Translations under genes and position numbers: made by a program
Assembly (NCBI RefSeq): GCF_012985465.1
Contig: NZ_JAAQWN010000003.1
Location: 310,001-374,000 of the forward strand
Length of the DNA stretch: 64,000 nt
Direction of reading: 5' to 3'
Source: Pseudomonas sp. WS 5079
GTDB taxonomy: Bacteria; Pseudomonadota; Gammaproteobacteria; Pseudomonadales; Pseudomonadaceae
Shown here: positions 47,746 through 56,914 of the stretch, in pieces
How the letters are laid out: each line of letters starts with the position of its first letter
Position numbering within the stretch: position 1 is the stretch's first letter
Notes under the pieces: generated by a model
What the model was told of the DNA's origin: nothing
Databases searched by the model: none
Seen by the model: the letters and a program-made list of their open reading frames with translations, nothing else

Positions 47746-48056
47746 GGGGGAACTCGCTTGGAAAAATGCGCATCGCGCCGGGCTATCGCCCTCTTTGCTG
47801 CTGTCTGCGGCAAGGTTGCATCATGCAGCGCGGACTGACAAGAGAGGATGAAGGCTAAGTGCTATAAGTGGGTTATCGGCCGCAGGGCGGTTTTCTACAG
47901 TCGGCCTGATAGATGGTCTGTCGATTCCCTGTAGGAGCCGGCTCCTGCAAACCACAGGCAAAAAAAGCCCCGCCAAATTGGCGGGGTTGAGGTACGAGCG
48001 TGGCGCTCGGAAATCGTTGCAACCAGCCTCCCCGGTGAAGGGGAGGCTGCTGCGGC
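47746..48056 (-). terminator. dipA/aceF spacer with aceF terminator
   Basis: 311 bases with no gene. Directly after the aceF stop is a 10-bp hairpin (arms 48024-48033 and 48040-48049). A true intrinsic terminator lies farther downstream on the minus strand at about 47959-47990: CCCCGCC, AATTT, GGCGGGG, then a run of T. A short REP remnant (TGTAGGAGCCGGCTCCTGCA) is near 47931. The remaining 150 bases before dipA should hold its promoter. Confidence 0.85.
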
Positions 48057-49700
48057 TTACAGCAGGATGGTGCGGATGTCGTTGAGCAACTGGCTCAGGC
48101 GCTGGGTGAAGCGTGCAGCGGCCGCGCCATTGATCACACGGTGATCGTAGGACAGCGACAGTGGCAGCATCAGCTTCGGCTGGAAGGCCTTGCCGTCCCA
48201 CACAGGCTGGATGGTGGCCTTGGAAACACCAAGGATCGCCACTTCCGGCGCGTTGACGATTGGCGTGAAGCCAGTACCGCCAATGTGCCCGAGGCTGGAG
48301 ATGGTGAAGCAGGCGCCTTGCATGTCGTCCGGAGTCAGCTTCTTGTCGCGGGCCTTGGCAGCCAGTGCAGCCGCTTCGCCAGCCAGTTGCAGCAGGCTCT
48401 TCTGGTCGACGTTCTTGATGACCGGTACCAGCAGGCCATCCGGGGTGTCGACCGCGAAGCCGATGTGTACGTATTTCTTGCGAATGATCGCCTTGCCGCT
48501 TGGTGCCAGCGAACTGTTGAAGTCCGGCAGTTCCTTGAGCAGGTGCGCGCAGGCCTTGAGCAGCAGTGGCAGCACGGTCAGTTTCACGCCGGCCTTTTCG
48601 GCCACGGCTTTCTGCGCAACGCGGAAAGCTTCCAGGTCGGTAATGTCGGCCTGGTCGAACTGGGTCACGTGCGGAATGTTCAGCCAGCTGGCGTGCAGAC
48701 CGGCTGCGCCGATTTGCATCAGGCGCGTCATCGGCACTTCTTCGATTTCGCCGAAGCGGCTGAAGTCTACGGTGCGGATCGGCGGAATGCCCGAGCCACC
48801 GGTAGCAGCGCCGGCAGCCGGAGCTTCCTTGGCCTTCTGCATCATGGATTTGACGTAGACCTGCACGTCTTCCTTGAGCACACGACCGTGTGGGCCGGTA
48901 GGGCTGACAGCGCTCAGCTCGACGCCGAACTCACGGGCCAGTTGACGCACGGCAGGGCCGGCGTGAGCCTTGGCACCACTTGGCGCTGGGGCAGCCGCCG
49001 GGGCCGGTGCGGCCTCGGCTTTTGCCGCAGGAGCCGGGGCGGCGGCAGCCGGTGCAGCTTCAGCCTTGGCAGCAGGAGCAGCGGCCGGCGCCGGGGCAGC
49101 AGCAGGCGCAGCGCCTTGTACTTTCAGCTTGAGGATGAAGTCGCCAGTGCCGACTTCGTCTTCGAGCTTGACCGCGATGCTTTCCACGACGCCGGCAGCC
49201 GGCGATGGGATTTCCATGGAGGCCTTGTCGGACTCCAGGGTGATCAGCGACTGGTCGGCTTCGACAGTGTCGCCGACCTTGACCAGCAGCTCGATGATCT
49301 TGGCCTTGCCCGACGAACCGATGTCCGGGACGTGAATGTCCTGGACAGTCGCCGCCGCCGGTGCAGCCGCCGGGGCCGCAGGGGCCTCGGCAGCCGCCGC
49401 TGGCTTTTCAGCCTGCGCCGGTGCAGCAGCGGCAGCAGGCGCCGCCGCCGGGGCCGCATCAGCGGCACCTTCGATTTCCAGCTCCAGCAGTTCGTCGCCT
49501 TCTTTCAGGCGGTCGCCCAGCTTCACTTTCAGGCTCTTGACCACGCCAGCCTTGGGAGCAGGGATTTCCATGCTCGCCTTGTCCGACTCCAGGGTCAGGA
49601 TGCTCTGGTCGGCTTCGACGGTGTCGCCGACCTTTACAAACAGCTCGATTACTTCACCTTCACCGCTGCCGATGTCAGGTACGCGAATGAGTTCGCTCAC
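48057..49700 (-). CDS. aceF: Pyruvate dehydrogenase E2, dihydrolipoyl acetyltransferase
   Basis: 547 residues with two lipoyl domains (lipoylated Lys41 and Lys159, each in ESDKASMEI) joined by long Ala/Pro linkers. A peripheral-subunit-binding domain (AGPAVRQLAREFGVELSAV) and the catalytic domain follow, ending with the active-site motif YDHRVINGAAAARF. It forms the core of the pyruvate dehydrogenase complex and moves acetyl groups to CoA. Two lipoyl domains, not three, is a common pseudomonad form. The start is GTG at 49700 with AGGAGA upstream, 11 bases after aceE. Confidence 0.97.
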   Translation of the reverse strand: MSELIRVPDIGSGEGEVIELFVKVGDTVEADQSILTLESDKASMEIPAPKAGVVKSLKVKLGDRLKEGDELLELEIEGAADAAPAAAPAAAAAPAQAEKPAAAAEAPAAPAAAPAAATVQDIHVPDIGSSGKAKIIELLVKVGDTVEADQSLITLESDKASMEIPSPAAGVVESIAVKLEDEVGTGDFILKLKVQGAAPAAAPAPAAAPAAKAEAAPAAAAPAPAAKAEAAPAPAAAPAPSGAKAHAGPAVRQLAREFGVELSAVSPTGPHGRVLKEDVQVYVKSMMQKAKEAPAAGAATGGSGIPPIRTVDFSRFGEIEEVPMTRLMQIGAAGLHASWLNIPHVTQFDQADITDLEAFRVAQKAVAEKAGVKLTVLPLLLKACAHLLKELPDFNSSLAPSGKAIIRKKYVHIGFAVDTPDGLLVPVIKNVDQKSLLQLAGEAAALAAKARDKKLTPDDMQGACFTISSLGHIGGTGFTPIVNAPEVAILGVSKATIQPVWDGKAFQPKLMLPLSLSYDHRVINGAAAARFTQRLSQLLNDIRTILL

Positions 49701-49711
49701 AAAAAATCTCC

Positions 49712-52357
49712 TCAGCAGTCCAGTGGGTTGCGTTTTTCCGGGTTGATCCCGAACTTGACGATAGCGTCTGCTACCACCTTTGGTTCGATTTCACCACGGT
49801 CAGCCAAGGCTTCCAGGGCTGCCAACACCACGAAGTGACGGTCGACCTCGAAGAAGTGACGCAGCTTCTTGCGGCTGTCACTGCGGCCGAAACCGTCGGT
49901 GCCCAGGACTTTGAATTCCTTGGACGGGACCCACTGGCGAATTTGTTCAGCAAACAGTTTCATGTAGTCGGTAGAGGCGATGACTGGACCTTTACGGCCG
50001 GTCAGGCACTCTTCGACGTAGCTGCGCGCAGGCTTCTGGCCTGGGTGCAGGCGGTTGCTGCGTTCCACGGCCAGGCCGTCGCGACGCAGTTCGTTGAAGC
50101 TGGTAACGCTCCATACGTCAGCACCGACGTTGAACTCTTCACGCAGGATCTTCGCCGCTTCACGCACTTCGCGCAGGATGGTGCCGGAGCCCATCAGCTG
50201 GACGTGGTGTGCCGCTTCCTTGGTGTCTTCTTCGAGCAGGTACATGCCCTTGATGATGCCTTCTTCAACACCGGCCGGCATGGCTGGTTGCTGGTAGGAC
50301 TCGTTCATCACGGTGATGTAGTAGAAAACGTCCTGCTGCTCTTCGGTCATCTTCTTCATGCCGTCCTGGATGATCACCGCCAGCTCGTAGCCGTAGGTTG
50401 GATCAAAGGTGCGGCAGTTCGGGATGGTGGCAGCCAGGATGTGGCTGTGACCGTCTTCGTGTTGCAGGCCTTCGCCGTTCAGCGTGGTCCGCCCGGCAGT
50501 ACCGCCGATCAGGAAACCACGGGTACGGCTGTCGCCTGCTGCCCAGGCCAGGTCGCCAATACGCTGGAAGCCGAACATCGAGTAGAAGATGTAGAACGGC
50601 AGCATCGGCTGGTTGTGGCTGGAGTACGAAGTACCGGCAGCGATGAAGGAGCTCATGGCGCCCGCTTCGTTGATACCTTCTTCGAGGATCTGGCCCTTCT
50701 TGTCTTCCTTGTAGAACATCACCTGGTCTTTATCGACTGGCTCGTAGAGCTGGCCGACGGAGGAGTAGATGCCCAACTGGCGGAACATGCCTTCCATACC
50801 GAAGGTACGGGCTTCGTCCGGGATGATCGGGACGATGCGCGGGCCGATTTCCTTGTCCTTGACCAACTGCGCGAGGATCCGCACGAAAGCCATGGTGGTG
50901 GAGATTTCACGGTCGCCCGAGCCGTCCAGGATAGCCTTGAGGGTATCGAGTGGTGGCGTCGGTACGCTGAAGCTCTGGGCGCGGCGCTGTGGCACGAAAC
51001 CGCCCAGTGCAGTGCGACGCTCGCTGAGGTAGCGGGCTTCGGCGCTGTTTGGCTCGGGCTTGAAGAACGGCAGGTTCTCCAGCTCTTCGTCCTTGACCGG
51101 GATGTCGAAGCGGTCGCGGAACAACTTTAGGCTGTCGACGTCGACTTTCTTGGTGTTGTGCGCAGTGTTCTTCGCTTCGCCGGCACCGGTGCCATAACCC
51201 TTGATGGTCTTGGCCAGGATGACGGTCGGTTGTTCTTTGTGGTTGACCGCTTCGTGGTATGCCGCGTAGACCTTGTACGGGTCGTGGCCGCCACGGTTGA
51301 GTTTCCAGATCTCGTCGTCGGACAGGTCGGCAACCATCGCCTTGAGTTCAGGCGTGTTGAAGAAGTGTTCACGTACGAACGCGCCGTCTTTGGCCTTGTA
51401 GTTCTGGTACTCGCCGTCGATGACTTCGTCCATGCGGCGTTGCAGGATGCCGTCGACGTCCTTGGCCAGCAGTGGGTCCCAGAAACGGCCCCAGATGACT
51501 TTGGTCACGTTCCATTGGGCGCCGCGGAACACGCCTTCGAGTTCCTGGATGATCTTGCCGTTGCCGCGAACCGGGCCGTCGAGGCGCTGCAGGTTGCAGT
51601 TGATGACGAAGATCAGGTTGTCCAGCTTCTCGCGGCCGGCCAGGGAGATGGCGCCCAGGGATTCCGGCTCGTCGCACTCGCCGTCGCCCAGGAAGCACCA
51701 GACTTTCTGCTTGCCTTCGGGGATGAAGCCACGGGCTTCCAGGTACTTCATGAAGCGTGCCTGGTAGATCGCCTGGATCGGGCCCAGGCCCATGGATACA
51801 GTCGGGAACTGCCAGAAGTCAGGCATCAGCCAAGGGTGCGGGTACGACGACAGGCCGCCACCGTCGACTTCCTGGCGGAAGTTGTTCATCTGGTCTTCGG
51901 TGATGCGACCTTCCATGAACGCACGGGCGTAGACGCCTGGCGAGGTGTGGCCCTGGAAGTAGATCAGGTCGCCGCCGTGTTCTTCGGTCGGGGCCTGGAA
52001 GAAGTAGTTGAAGCCGATGTCATACAGGGTTGCGCTGGAAGCGAAGCTGGAGATGTGACCGCCCAGGTCAGAATCTTTCAAGTTCGTGCGCATAACCATC
52101 GCCATCGCGTTCCAGCGTACCAGCGAGCGAATGCGGCGTTCCATGAACAGGTCGCCAGGCATGCGTGCTTCGTGGGTAACGGGGATGGTGTTGCGGTATG
52201 GCGTGGTGATGGCGTAGGGCAGTTGCGAGCCGCTGCGGGTCGCGAGTTCGCCCATACGGGTCATCAGGTAATGCGCACGGTCTTCGCCTTCTTTGTTGAG
52301 AACCGATTCCAGGGCGTCCAGCCATTCCTGGGTTTCGACGGGATCGAGGTCTTGCAT
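49712..52357 (-). CDS. aceE: Pyruvate dehydrogenase E1, homodimeric
   Basis: 881 residues from the ATG at 52357, which gives the family N-terminus MQDLDPVETQEWLDALESVL and has TGGAG upstream. The reading frame extends 25 codons farther to an ATG at 52432, but without a good ribosome-binding site. The thiamine-diphosphate motif runs from GDGECDEPESLGAISLAG to FVINCN. It decarboxylates pyruvate and acetylates the lipoyl groups of AceF. It is in an operon with aceF; lpd is elsewhere. Two operator-like palindromes lie 112-176 bp upstream of the start. Confidence 0.96.
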   Translation of the reverse strand: MQDLDPVETQEWLDALESVLNKEGEDRAHYLMTRMGELATRSGSQLPYAITTPYRNTIPVTHEARMPGDLFMERRIRSLVRWNAMAMVMRTNLKDSDLGGHISSFASSATLYDIGFNYFFQAPTEEHGGDLIYFQGHTSPGVYARAFMEGRITEDQMNNFRQEVDGGGLSSYPHPWLMPDFWQFPTVSMGLGPIQAIYQARFMKYLEARGFIPEGKQKVWCFLGDGECDEPESLGAISLAGREKLDNLIFVINCNLQRLDGPVRGNGKIIQELEGVFRGAQWNVTKVIWGRFWDPLLAKDVDGILQRRMDEVIDGEYQNYKAKDGAFVREHFFNTPELKAMVADLSDDEIWKLNRGGHDPYKVYAAYHEAVNHKEQPTVILAKTIKGYGTGAGEAKNTAHNTKKVDVDSLKLFRDRFDIPVKDEELENLPFFKPEPNSAEARYLSERRTALGGFVPQRRAQSFSVPTPPLDTLKAILDGSGDREISTTMAFVRILAQLVKDKEIGPRIVPIIPDEARTFGMEGMFRQLGIYSSVGQLYEPVDKDQVMFYKEDKKGQILEEGINEAGAMSSFIAAGTSYSSHNQPMLPFYIFYSMFGFQRIGDLAWAAGDSRTRGFLIGGTAGRTTLNGEGLQHEDGHSHILAATIPNCRTFDPTYGYELAVIIQDGMKKMTEEQQDVFYYITVMNESYQQPAMPAGVEEGIIKGMYLLEEDTKEAAHHVQLMGSGTILREVREAAKILREEFNVGADVWSVTSFNELRRDGLAVERSNRLHPGQKPARSYVEECLTGRKGPVIASTDYMKLFAEQIRQWVPSKEFKVLGTDGFGRSDSRKKLRHFFEVDRHFVVLAALEALADRGEIEPKVVADAIVKFGINPEKRNPLDC

Positions 52358-52468
52358 GGCTTGCTCCAGGGCGGAAAGGCTACCAGAATCGGTTGCCTGA
52401 AGTTTGCGACTGGCCTTGTGGGCAGACGACATAAATTCTTGGATGGCCGAAGGTTGCTTCGGCGTCCT

Positions 52469-52533
52469 GTAGTTTTACTACAAATCGTCGGCCATTTCAG
52501 CCTTTCGAATGTATATACGAGTAGTAAAACTAC
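52469..52533. promoter_or_regulatory. Twin palindromic operator candidates upstream of aceE
   Basis: Two 13-bp sites, GTAGTTTTACTAC (52469-52481) and GTAGTAAAACTAC (52521-52533), are exact inverse copies. Each is itself a GTAGT-N3-ACTAC palindrome; centre-to-centre spacing is 52 bp. The shape xxGTnnnACxx is that of GntR/FadR-subfamily operators, which include PdhR. The rest of the 383-bp spacer between aceE and glnE is AT-rich and holds both promoters; no gene is visible. Confidence 0.65.
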
Positions 52534-52740
52534 ACAAGACTGAGCGTATGGCTCGGTCTGGCTGGTGAGCATAATCGTTATTGTTGATCTTTTGCGAACA
52601 AGAAAAGGTAGAAGTTTAATGTTGCCTGCCAAAATTAAAGAATTTTCAGCTATTTCTAACCTTTGTTCGACAGTCCTTCATCGAGCGTGGTTCTTGCGTT
52701 CACAGCTACAAGTCATTTACGCGCCGATCAAGGATAGACC

Positions 52741-55680
52741 ATGAGCCTTCCAATGCTGGTTGAACTCCCAGCCATTCTGTTGCCATTTGCCAGCCGGGCC
52801 GAGCAGTCATTTCGTGACGCGGTGGCCATGCTGGATGCCGATCATGGCCTGTCCGCGTGGACGCCGCAACGTTGGGCCGACTTCGCCCGGGTGTGCGCCG
52901 CCAGTGACTTTGTGATTGAACAGAGTGTTCGTGACCCTTTGATGTTGCTTGAGCTGGTGGCCTGGGGCGAGCTGGATCGCGGCTTTGCGCCCGATGAGCT
53001 GTGTGGGCAGATTGCCGCAGCCGTGCAACAGGCGCAAACAGAAGACGAACTGGGTCGCGTGCTGCGCCGCCAGCGCACCCGCCAGCAAGTGCGCATCATC
53101 TGGCGCGACCTGACCCGACAGGCGGACCTGGTGCAGACCTGCCGCGACCTGTCGGACATGGCCGACGCCAGCATCGACCAGGCTTACCAGTGGCTGTACC
53201 AGCGTCACTGCGCGCAATTCGGCACGCCCACCGGCGGGCGTAGCGGCGAGCCGCAGCAGATGGTCATCCTCGGCATGGGCAAGCTGGGCGCGGTGGAGTT
53301 GAACCTGTCGTCGGACATCGACTTGATCTTTGCCTACCCCGAGGGCGGCGAGACCGTGGGGGCCAAGCGTGCCCTGGACAACCAGGAGTTCTTCATCCGC
53401 CTGGGCCAAAAATTGATCAAGGCCCTGGACCCGATGACCGTCGACGGCTTTGTGTTCCGGGTCGACATGCGCCTGCGGCCCTACGGTTCCGCCGGGGCGC
53501 TGGTGCTGAGTTTCAATGCCTTGGAGCAGTACTACCAGGATCAGGGCCGCGACTGGGAACGCTACGCGATGATCAAGGCGCGGGTGGTGGCCGGCGACCA
53601 GGTGGCCGGCGCGCAATTGCTCGACCTGTTGCGCCCGTTCGTCTATCGGCGCTACCTGGACTTTTCTGCGATCGAAGCGCTGCGCACCATGAAGCAGTTG
53701 ATCCAGCAGGAAGTGCGGCGCAAGGGCATGGCCGACAACATCAAGCTGGGCGCGGGCGGTATCCGTGAGGTGGAATTTATCGCCCAGGCGTTCCAGCTGA
53801 TTCACGGCGGCCGCGACCTGAGCCTGCAACAGCGGCCTTTGCTGAAGGTGCTGGGCACCCTGGAAGGCCAGGGCTACCTGCCGCCGGCGGTGATTGCCGA
53901 GTTGCGCAGCGGCTATGAGTTCCTGCGCTACACCGAACACGCGATCCAGGCCATCGCCGACCGCCAGACCCAGATGTTGCCCCACAGTGATGAAGACCAG
54001 GCGCGGATCGCGTTCATGCTGGGCTTTGCCGACTGGACCGCGTTCCACGGGCAGTTGATGTACTGGCGTGGCCGGGTGGATTGGCATTTCCGCCAGGTGA
54101 TCGCTGATCCGGACGAAGAGGAGGGGGTGGAAAGCGAATTGGTGGTCGGCGGCGAGTGGCTGCCCTTGTGGGAAGAATCCCAAAATGAGGAGGCCGCCTG
54201 TCGCCAATTGGCCGAAGGCGGCTTTGCCGATGCGCCCAAGGCCCTGAAAGCCCTGGCCAGCCTGCGCGGCAGCCCGCAACTGCGGGCGATGCAGCGCCTG
54301 GGACGTGAGCGCCTGGATGCGTTTATCCCGCGCCTGCTGGCCCAGGCCGTCGAACACGCCAACCCGGACCTGGTGCTGGAGCGCGTACTGCCGCTGGTAG
54401 AAGCTGTCGCGCGGCGTTCTGCGTATCTGGTGCTGTTGACGGAAAACCCTGACGCCCTGCGTCGGCTGTTGACCCTGTGCGCGGCCAGCCCGTGGATTGC
54501 CGAGCAGATCACCCGCTTCCCGCTGCTGCTGGATGAACTGCTCAACGAAGGCCGCCTGTTCAAGCCGCCCTTGGCGCCGGAACTGGCCGCCGAACTGCGC
54601 GAGCGCCTCACGCGCATCCCCGAAGATGACCTTGAGCAGCAGATGGAAGCCCTGCGCCACTTCAAGTTGGCGCACCGCCTGCGGGTCGCCGCTTCGGAAA
54701 TCGCCGGCAGCCTGCCGTTGATGAAGGTCAGCGATTACCTGACCTGGCTCGCCGAGGCCATTCTGGAGCAGGTGCTGGCCCTGGCCTGGCGCCAGACTGT
54801 GGCGCGCCACGGCACGCCGCAACGCCTGGACGGCACCCTGTGCGACCCCGGATTCATTATTGTCGGCTATGGCAAGGTCGGCGGGATCGAGCTGGGGCAT
54901 GGCTCGGACCTGGACCTGGTGTTTATCCACGACGGTGACCCGCAGGCCGAAACCGACGGCGCCAAGCCGATCGATGGCGCGCAGTTCTTTACTCGCCTGG
55001 GCCAGCGCATCATTCACCTGCTGACCACCCAGACCAACTCCGGGCAATTGTACGAAGTGGACATGCGCCTGCGACCTTCTGGCGCATCCGGGCTGCTGGT
55101 CAGCTCCCTGGGGGCTTTTGCCCGGTATCAGGAAAACGAGGCCTGGACCTGGGAACATCAAGCCCTGGTGCGGGCGCGGGTGCTGGTCGGCAGCCAGGAC
55201 GTGGGCCGCGCGTTTGAAGACGTGCGCGCGCAGGTATTGGGCCGCACGCAGGACCTGGCGAAGCTGCGCCAGGAGGTCAGCGAGATGCGTGCCAAGATGC
55301 GCGATAACCTGGGCACCAAGTCGACCGGGGCCGGCACGGCGGCGAACGCCTTCGAGCCCACGGCGCTGTTCGATCTCAAGCAGGACGCCGGAGGTATCGT
55401 CGATATTGAATTTATGGTGCAATACGCCGCTTTGGCGTGGTCTGCGCAGCATCCATCGTTACTGCGCTACACCGACAATATCCGCATCCTGGAAGGCCTG
55501 GAGCAGGTCGGGCTGATGCCCGCCGCCGATGCCCACCTGTTGCGTGAGGTGTATAAGGCCTACCGCTCGGCGGCTCATCGCCAGGCCTTGCAGAACGAGG
55601 CGGGGGTGGTTGCCGGGGATCAGTTTGCTGACGAACGGCGCCAGGTGAAACGGATCTGGCAAGAACTGGGGTTAAGCTAA
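52741..55680 (+). CDS. glnE: Glutamine synthetase adenylyltransferase/deadenylyltransferase
   Basis: 979 residues. The N-terminal deadenylylating nucleotidyltransferase domain has LGMGKLGAVELNLSSDIDLI. The C-terminal adenylylating domain has GYGKVGGIELGHGSDLDLVF. Each is followed by a GlnD_UR_UTase-type helical domain (LGAGGIREVEFIAQAFQLIH; DAGGIVDIEFMVQYAALAW). It switches glutamine synthetase activity in response to PII and glutamine. The ATG at 52741 starts the conserved protein. It is divergent from aceE. Confidence 0.97.
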   Translation: MSLPMLVELPAILLPFASRAEQSFRDAVAMLDADHGLSAWTPQRWADFARVCAASDFVIEQSVRDPLMLLELVAWGELDRGFAPDELCGQIAAAVQQAQTEDELGRVLRRQRTRQQVRIIWRDLTRQADLVQTCRDLSDMADASIDQAYQWLYQRHCAQFGTPTGGRSGEPQQMVILGMGKLGAVELNLSSDIDLIFAYPEGGETVGAKRALDNQEFFIRLGQKLIKALDPMTVDGFVFRVDMRLRPYGSAGALVLSFNALEQYYQDQGRDWERYAMIKARVVAGDQVAGAQLLDLLRPFVYRRYLDFSAIEALRTMKQLIQQEVRRKGMADNIKLGAGGIREVEFIAQAFQLIHGGRDLSLQQRPLLKVLGTLEGQGYLPPAVIAELRSGYEFLRYTEHAIQAIADRQTQMLPHSDEDQARIAFMLGFADWTAFHGQLMYWRGRVDWHFRQVIADPDEEEGVESELVVGGEWLPLWEESQNEEAACRQLAEGGFADAPKALKALASLRGSPQLRAMQRLGRERLDAFIPRLLAQAVEHANPDLVLERVLPLVEAVARRSAYLVLLTENPDALRRLLTLCAASPWIAEQITRFPLLLDELLNEGRLFKPPLAPELAAELRERLTRIPEDDLEQQMEALRHFKLAHRLRVAASEIAGSLPLMKVSDYLTWLAEAILEQVLALAWRQTVARHGTPQRLDGTLCDPGFIIVGYGKVGGIELGHGSDLDLVFIHDGDPQAETDGAKPIDGAQFFTRLGQRIIHLLTTQTNSGQLYEVDMRLRPSGASGLLVSSLGAFARYQENEAWTWEHQALVRARVLVGSQDVGRAFEDVRAQVLGRTQDLAKLRQEVSEMRAKMRDNLGTKSTGAGTAANAFEPTALFDLKQDAGGIVDIEFMVQYAALAWSAQHPSLLRYTDNIRILEGLEQVGLMPAADAHLLREVYKAYRSAAHRQALQNEAGVVAGDQFADERRQVKRIWQELGLS

Positions 55681-55720
55681 AACACTACAGCGACCCCAAT
55701 TGAATGTGGAGACCGGCTTT

Positions 55721-55810
55721 ATGTGGGAGCGGGCTTGCCCGCGATGCAGGCGCTGCGGTCTGGCTGACAGCACGCGGTGATGCTATCGCGGGCAAGCCCG
55801 CTCCCCCACA
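55721..55810. repeat. REP pair
   Basis: Inverted REP cores (TGTGGGAGCGGGCTTGCCCG and TATCGCGGGCAAGCCCGCTC) with ends TGTGGGAG and CTCCCCCACA begin 40 bases after the glnE stop. The element separates glnE from the LPS operon. Confidence 0.87.
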
Positions 55811-55838
55811 CACCGTGACCTACAGTAATTATCGAGGC

Positions 55839-55858
55839 GGGGAGGCATGAGCCTCCCC
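55839..55858 (+). promoter_or_regulatory. Leader hairpin before waaF
   Basis: An 8-bp perfect stem (GGGGAGGC / GCCTCCCC) with an ATGA loop ends 20 bases before the waaF ATG. There is no T-run. It may be a 5'-leader structure, or the glnE 3' hairpin. Confidence 0.5.
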
Positions 55859-55878
55859 GAATCGTTTGTGGAAACTAC

Positions 55879-56913
55879 ATGAATATTCTGATCGTTGGGC
55901 CCAGTTGGGTCGGTGACATGGTGATGGCGCAGACACTGTTCCAGTGCCTGAAACAGCGTCATCCCGACTGCCAAATCGACGTGCTCGCCCCCGAGTGGAG
56001 CCGGCCGATCCTGGAGCGCATGCCCGAAGTACGGCAGGCCTTGAGCTTCCCGCTCGGCCATGGCGCGCTGGAGCTGGCGACCCGGCGGCGGATCGGCAAG
56101 TCCCTGGCCGGCCAGTACGACCAGGCGATCCTGCTGCCCAACTCGATGAAGTCGGCCCTGGTGCCGTTCTTCGCCGGCATCCCCAAGCGTACCGGCTGGC
56201 GCGGCGAGTTCCGTTATGGCCTGCTCAACGACGTGCGCAAGCTCGACAAGGCCCGCTACCCGCTGATGATCGAGCGCTTCATGGCCCTGGCCTATGCGGC
56301 TAATGCCGAGCTGCCGACGCCGTATCCACGGCCGAGCCTGCAAATCGACCCGGTCACCCGCGATGCAGCCCTGGCCAAGTTCGGCCTGAGCCTCGATCGC
56401 CCGGTGCTGGCACTGTGCCCAGGCGCCGAGTTTGGCGAGTCCAAGCGCTGGCCGTCGGAGCATTATGCGAAGGTTGCCGAGCTGAAAATCCGCGAAGGCT
56501 GGCAAGTCTGGCTGTTTGGCTCGAAAAACGATCATTCGGTGGGGGAGGACATCCGCCAGCGCCTGATCCCCGGCCTGCGCGAAGAAGCGGTCAACCTCAG
56601 TGGCGATACGTCGCTGGCCGAGGCGATCGACCTGCTGTCCTGCGCCGACTCGGTGGTGTCCAACGACTCTGGCCTGATGCACGTGGCCGCCGCGCTGAAT
56701 CGCCCGCTGGTGGCGGTGTACGGTTCCACCTCGCCAGGCTTCACGCCGCCGTTGGCCGACCAGGTCGAGGTGGTGCGCCTGGGCCTGGAGTGCAGCCCGT
56801 GCTTCGACCGCACCTGCCGTTTCGGCCACTACAACTGCCTGCGCCAGTTGCTGCCCGACTCGGTAGCCCAAGCCTTGCAGCGCTTGCAGGGCAACGTGGT
56901 CGAGGTTCACTGA
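55879..56913 (+). CDS. waaF: ADP-heptose:LPS heptosyltransferase II
   Basis: 344 residues of glycosyltransferase family 9. The start MNILIVGPSWVGDMVMAQTL and the C-terminal donor-binding VVSNDSGLMHVAAALNRPLV with YGSTSPGFTPP are typical. It adds the second heptose to the LPS inner core on the cytosolic face. First gene of a tight seven-gene core operon; the next start is one base away. Confidence 0.97.
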   Translation: MNILIVGPSWVGDMVMAQTLFQCLKQRHPDCQIDVLAPEWSRPILERMPEVRQALSFPLGHGALELATRRRIGKSLAGQYDQAILLPNSMKSALVPFFAGIPKRTGWRGEFRYGLLNDVRKLDKARYPLMIERFMALAYAANAELPTPYPRPSLQIDPVTRDAALAKFGLSLDRPVLALCPGAEFGESKRWPSEHYAKVAELKIREGWQVWLFGSKNDHSVGEDIRQRLIPGLREEAVNLSGDTSLAEAIDLLSCADSVVSNDSGLMHVAAALNRPLVAVYGSTSPGFTPPLADQVEVVRLGLECSPCFDRTCRFGHYNCLRQLLPDSVAQALQRLQGNVVEVH

Positions 56914-56914
56914 G

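Noticed and set aside
48141..49838. Plus-strand ORFs opposite aceF, including Ala-rich and Gly/Arg-rich readings
   Set aside because: They arise from the Ala/Pro linker codons of AceF read on the other strand.
52358..52432. 25-codon N-terminal extension of AceE
   Set aside because: The frame is open to an ATG at 52432, but that start has no ribosome-binding site, while the ATG at 52357 has one and matches the family N-terminus.
52807..55452. 881-codon minus-strand ORF opposite glnE
   Set aside because: GlnE is full length with both nucleotidyltransferase motifs; the opposite frame has no domain and is a codon-bias artefact.
55681..55878. Absence of ilvE between glnE and waaF, considered as a recent deletion
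   Set aside because: From memory, P. aeruginosa has ilvE here but other pseudomonads do not, so this is probably normal lineage variation and not a scar.
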